In this document: positions 4,624 to 5,290 of the stretch, piece after piece
Layout of the letters: each line of letters starts with the position of its first letter
Position numbering within the stretch: the stretch's first letter is position 1
Source: Methanomicrobiaceae archaeon
GTDB lineage: Archaea; Halobacteriota; Methanomicrobia; Methanomicrobiales; Methanomicrobiaceae
DNA: 5,290 nucleotides
Direction: 5' to 3'
NCBI GenBank assembly: GCA_030628325.1
Contig: DAOVRB010000104.1
Coordinates: 1-5,290, forward strand
The notes under the pieces: generated by a model
What the model was told of the DNA's origin: nothing
Seen by the model: only the letters and a program-made list of their open reading frames with translations
The model's database searches: none
Program-made: the position numbers and the translations under genes

Positions 4624-4667
4624 ATAGTCGAAAATCAAACATTTCCGGAAGTCTGTTTTTCGACTAT
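4624..4667. terminator. Probable bidirectional terminator hairpin
   Basis: ATAGTCGAA (4624-4632) pairs with TTCGACTAT (4659-4667), and AAACA (4637-4641) pairs with TGTTT (4654-4658) after a 4-nt bulge; the loop carries TTCCGGAA (4643-4650). T-rich stretches flank it in both directions: TCTTATATATTTCC on the plus strand and ATATATTTTAC on the minus strand. It lies 19 nt past the HTH-gene stop and can serve both convergent units. The right arm is also copy 2 of the TCTGTTTTT-y-GACTAT motif. Confidence 0.55.
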
Positions 4668-4686
4668 TCTTATATATTTCCGACAA

Positions 4687-5290
4687 TCACTCAAGTTCGG
4701 CCATTTCAGCCTCAGTCCGGTCGATTGCATCGGCAAGATCCCTATGATTAAGGCCGTGAGTCATATGCTCGGTTAAGTCCTTGTCTTCTATAATAATAAT
4801 AATACGTTCAAGGTATGGATCAAAGGTTTTATCCTCTTTTGATTCCAGAACATGCTTGTGTTCCCTGAGTGATGTCGGACTTATGGCAAGTTCCTCTGCT
4901 ACCTGTTTCATTGTAAGGCCGGAGTTGCACAGTTCCTTCATCTTTACCTGATCAAACGGAAATGTAAAATCATGTTCCCTGAATAGTTTCAGACGTATTC
5001 GTGCTCTTGAAACTGTTTTGCTCAGTTTTTTATCTCCAAGTGCTGTTGCGATCTCCGAATCATTCTTTCCGTCATGATATAAAAGAATCAGTGTCGCAAG
5101 GTTAACCGGGGAAAGGCTTGTTTTGAAGTACTCACGCTCGGTAATTTCTCTGATAACAAGGGCTATCTCACGTTCTACTGCACCTCTGTCACGTAAAGTA
5201 CCATGTACACAGGTCATCGGTTCTGTGAGAAGGGTCTTATTTGTAAGCTTTGAAAAAAGGTTAAGGAGATCTTCTTTTCTTTTCGCGTTA
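4687..5290 (-). CDS. Two-HTH regulator-like protein, similar to haloarchaeal conditioned medium-induced protein 4 (5' end outside window)
   Basis: The frame has no stop between 4687 and the right edge, and no ATG/GTG/TTG precedes Met 5217, so the start lies beyond 5290. At least 200 residues are seen; the first visible are NAKRKEDLLNLFSKL. Numbering from the Met at 5217, a first helix-turn-helix covers about 52-80 (NDSEIATAL, then KTVSRARIRLKLFR) and a second about 100-126 (MKQVAEEL, then SPTSLREHKHVL). The arrangement 'LLxLF...TE...GTL...D-G-x-x-D-x-EIA...PFD...S...AEEL-x-(V/I)S' resembles, from memory, the haloarchaeal CMI4 proteins, which are induced late in growth. DNA binding is inferred from the HTHs. 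A run of five Ile (139-143) is encoded by a TAA-type triplet repeat (4791-4804). The acidic C-terminus ends EAEMAELE. It converges on the DUF1890-DUF1894 operon. Confidence 0.8.
   Translation of the reverse strand, partial: NAKRKEDLLNLFSKLTNKTLLTEPMTCVHGTLRDRGAVEREIALVIREITEREYFKTSLSPVNLATLILLYHDGKNDSEIATALGDKKLSKTVSRARIRLKLFREHDFTFPFDQVKMKELCNSGLTMKQVAEELAISPTSLREHKHVLESKEDKTFDPYLERIIIIIEDKDLTEHMTHGLNHRDLADAIDRTEAEMAELE

Noticed and set aside
4543..4776. Two plus-strand frames (4543-4776 and 4551-4751) in the convergent gap.
   Set aside because: They consist of the inverted repeats and then run antisense into the HTH gene. Neither has a ribosome binding site nor a recognisable protein.

Overview
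The window reads as chromosomal DNA of a methanogenic archaeon, most likely of the order Methanomicrobiales. The best evidence is the adjacent, overlapping DUF1890/DUF1894 pair, two families that I know only from methanogens. Supporting signs are an FmdE-like protein, archaeal-type ribosome binding sites (one reads GAGGTGATC), T-rich terminators and TATA-type promoters. Base composition is moderate, with AT-rich gaps between genes. No rRNA, tRNA, CRISPR array, transposase or phage gene is visible.

Layout, left to right. Positions 1-122 are the 3' flank of a minus-strand operon. Positions 123-1938 hold three co-directional minus-strand genes, transcribed from right to left: a GNAT acetyltransferase (1510-1938), a DUF2156 protein with an acyl/aminoacyl-transferase-like fold (596-1504, 5 nt after the GNAT gene) and an FmdE-like protein (123-563, 32 nt further on). 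Upstream of them, also on the minus strand, is a 63-residue DUF1858 CxxC protein (2020-2211). A 400-nt divergent gap (2212-2611) contains promoters, a palindrome and other inverted repeats. A six-segment membrane protein of the DUF6159 type (2612-3481, plus strand) follows and is probably read from a leaderless mRNA. The next gap, 311 nt (3482-3792), has a T-rich terminator, two tandem hairpins and an 11-bp tandem repeat. Then come DUF1890 (3793-4251) and DUF1894 (4239-4529), translationally coupled. They converge on a two-HTH regulator-like protein (4687-5290, minus strand), which runs off the right edge and resembles haloarchaeal 'conditioned medium-induced protein 4'.

How the genes may work together. 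DUF1890/DUF1894 form one operon and probably one functional unit linked to methanogenesis. The GNAT, DUF2156 and FmdE-like genes form a compact operon of unknown substrate. The other genes look like independent units.

The most unusual signal is non-coding. Two intergenic palindromes (2298-2323 and 4539-4574) share a core and architecture. A TCTGTTTTT-y-GACTAT motif recurs at 3607 and 4652, with a partial inverted copy at 4624. The 4539-4667 gap is almost entirely inverted repeats. These may be dispersed terminators, operator sites or a small-RNA family. I see no complete new defence or mobile system here.
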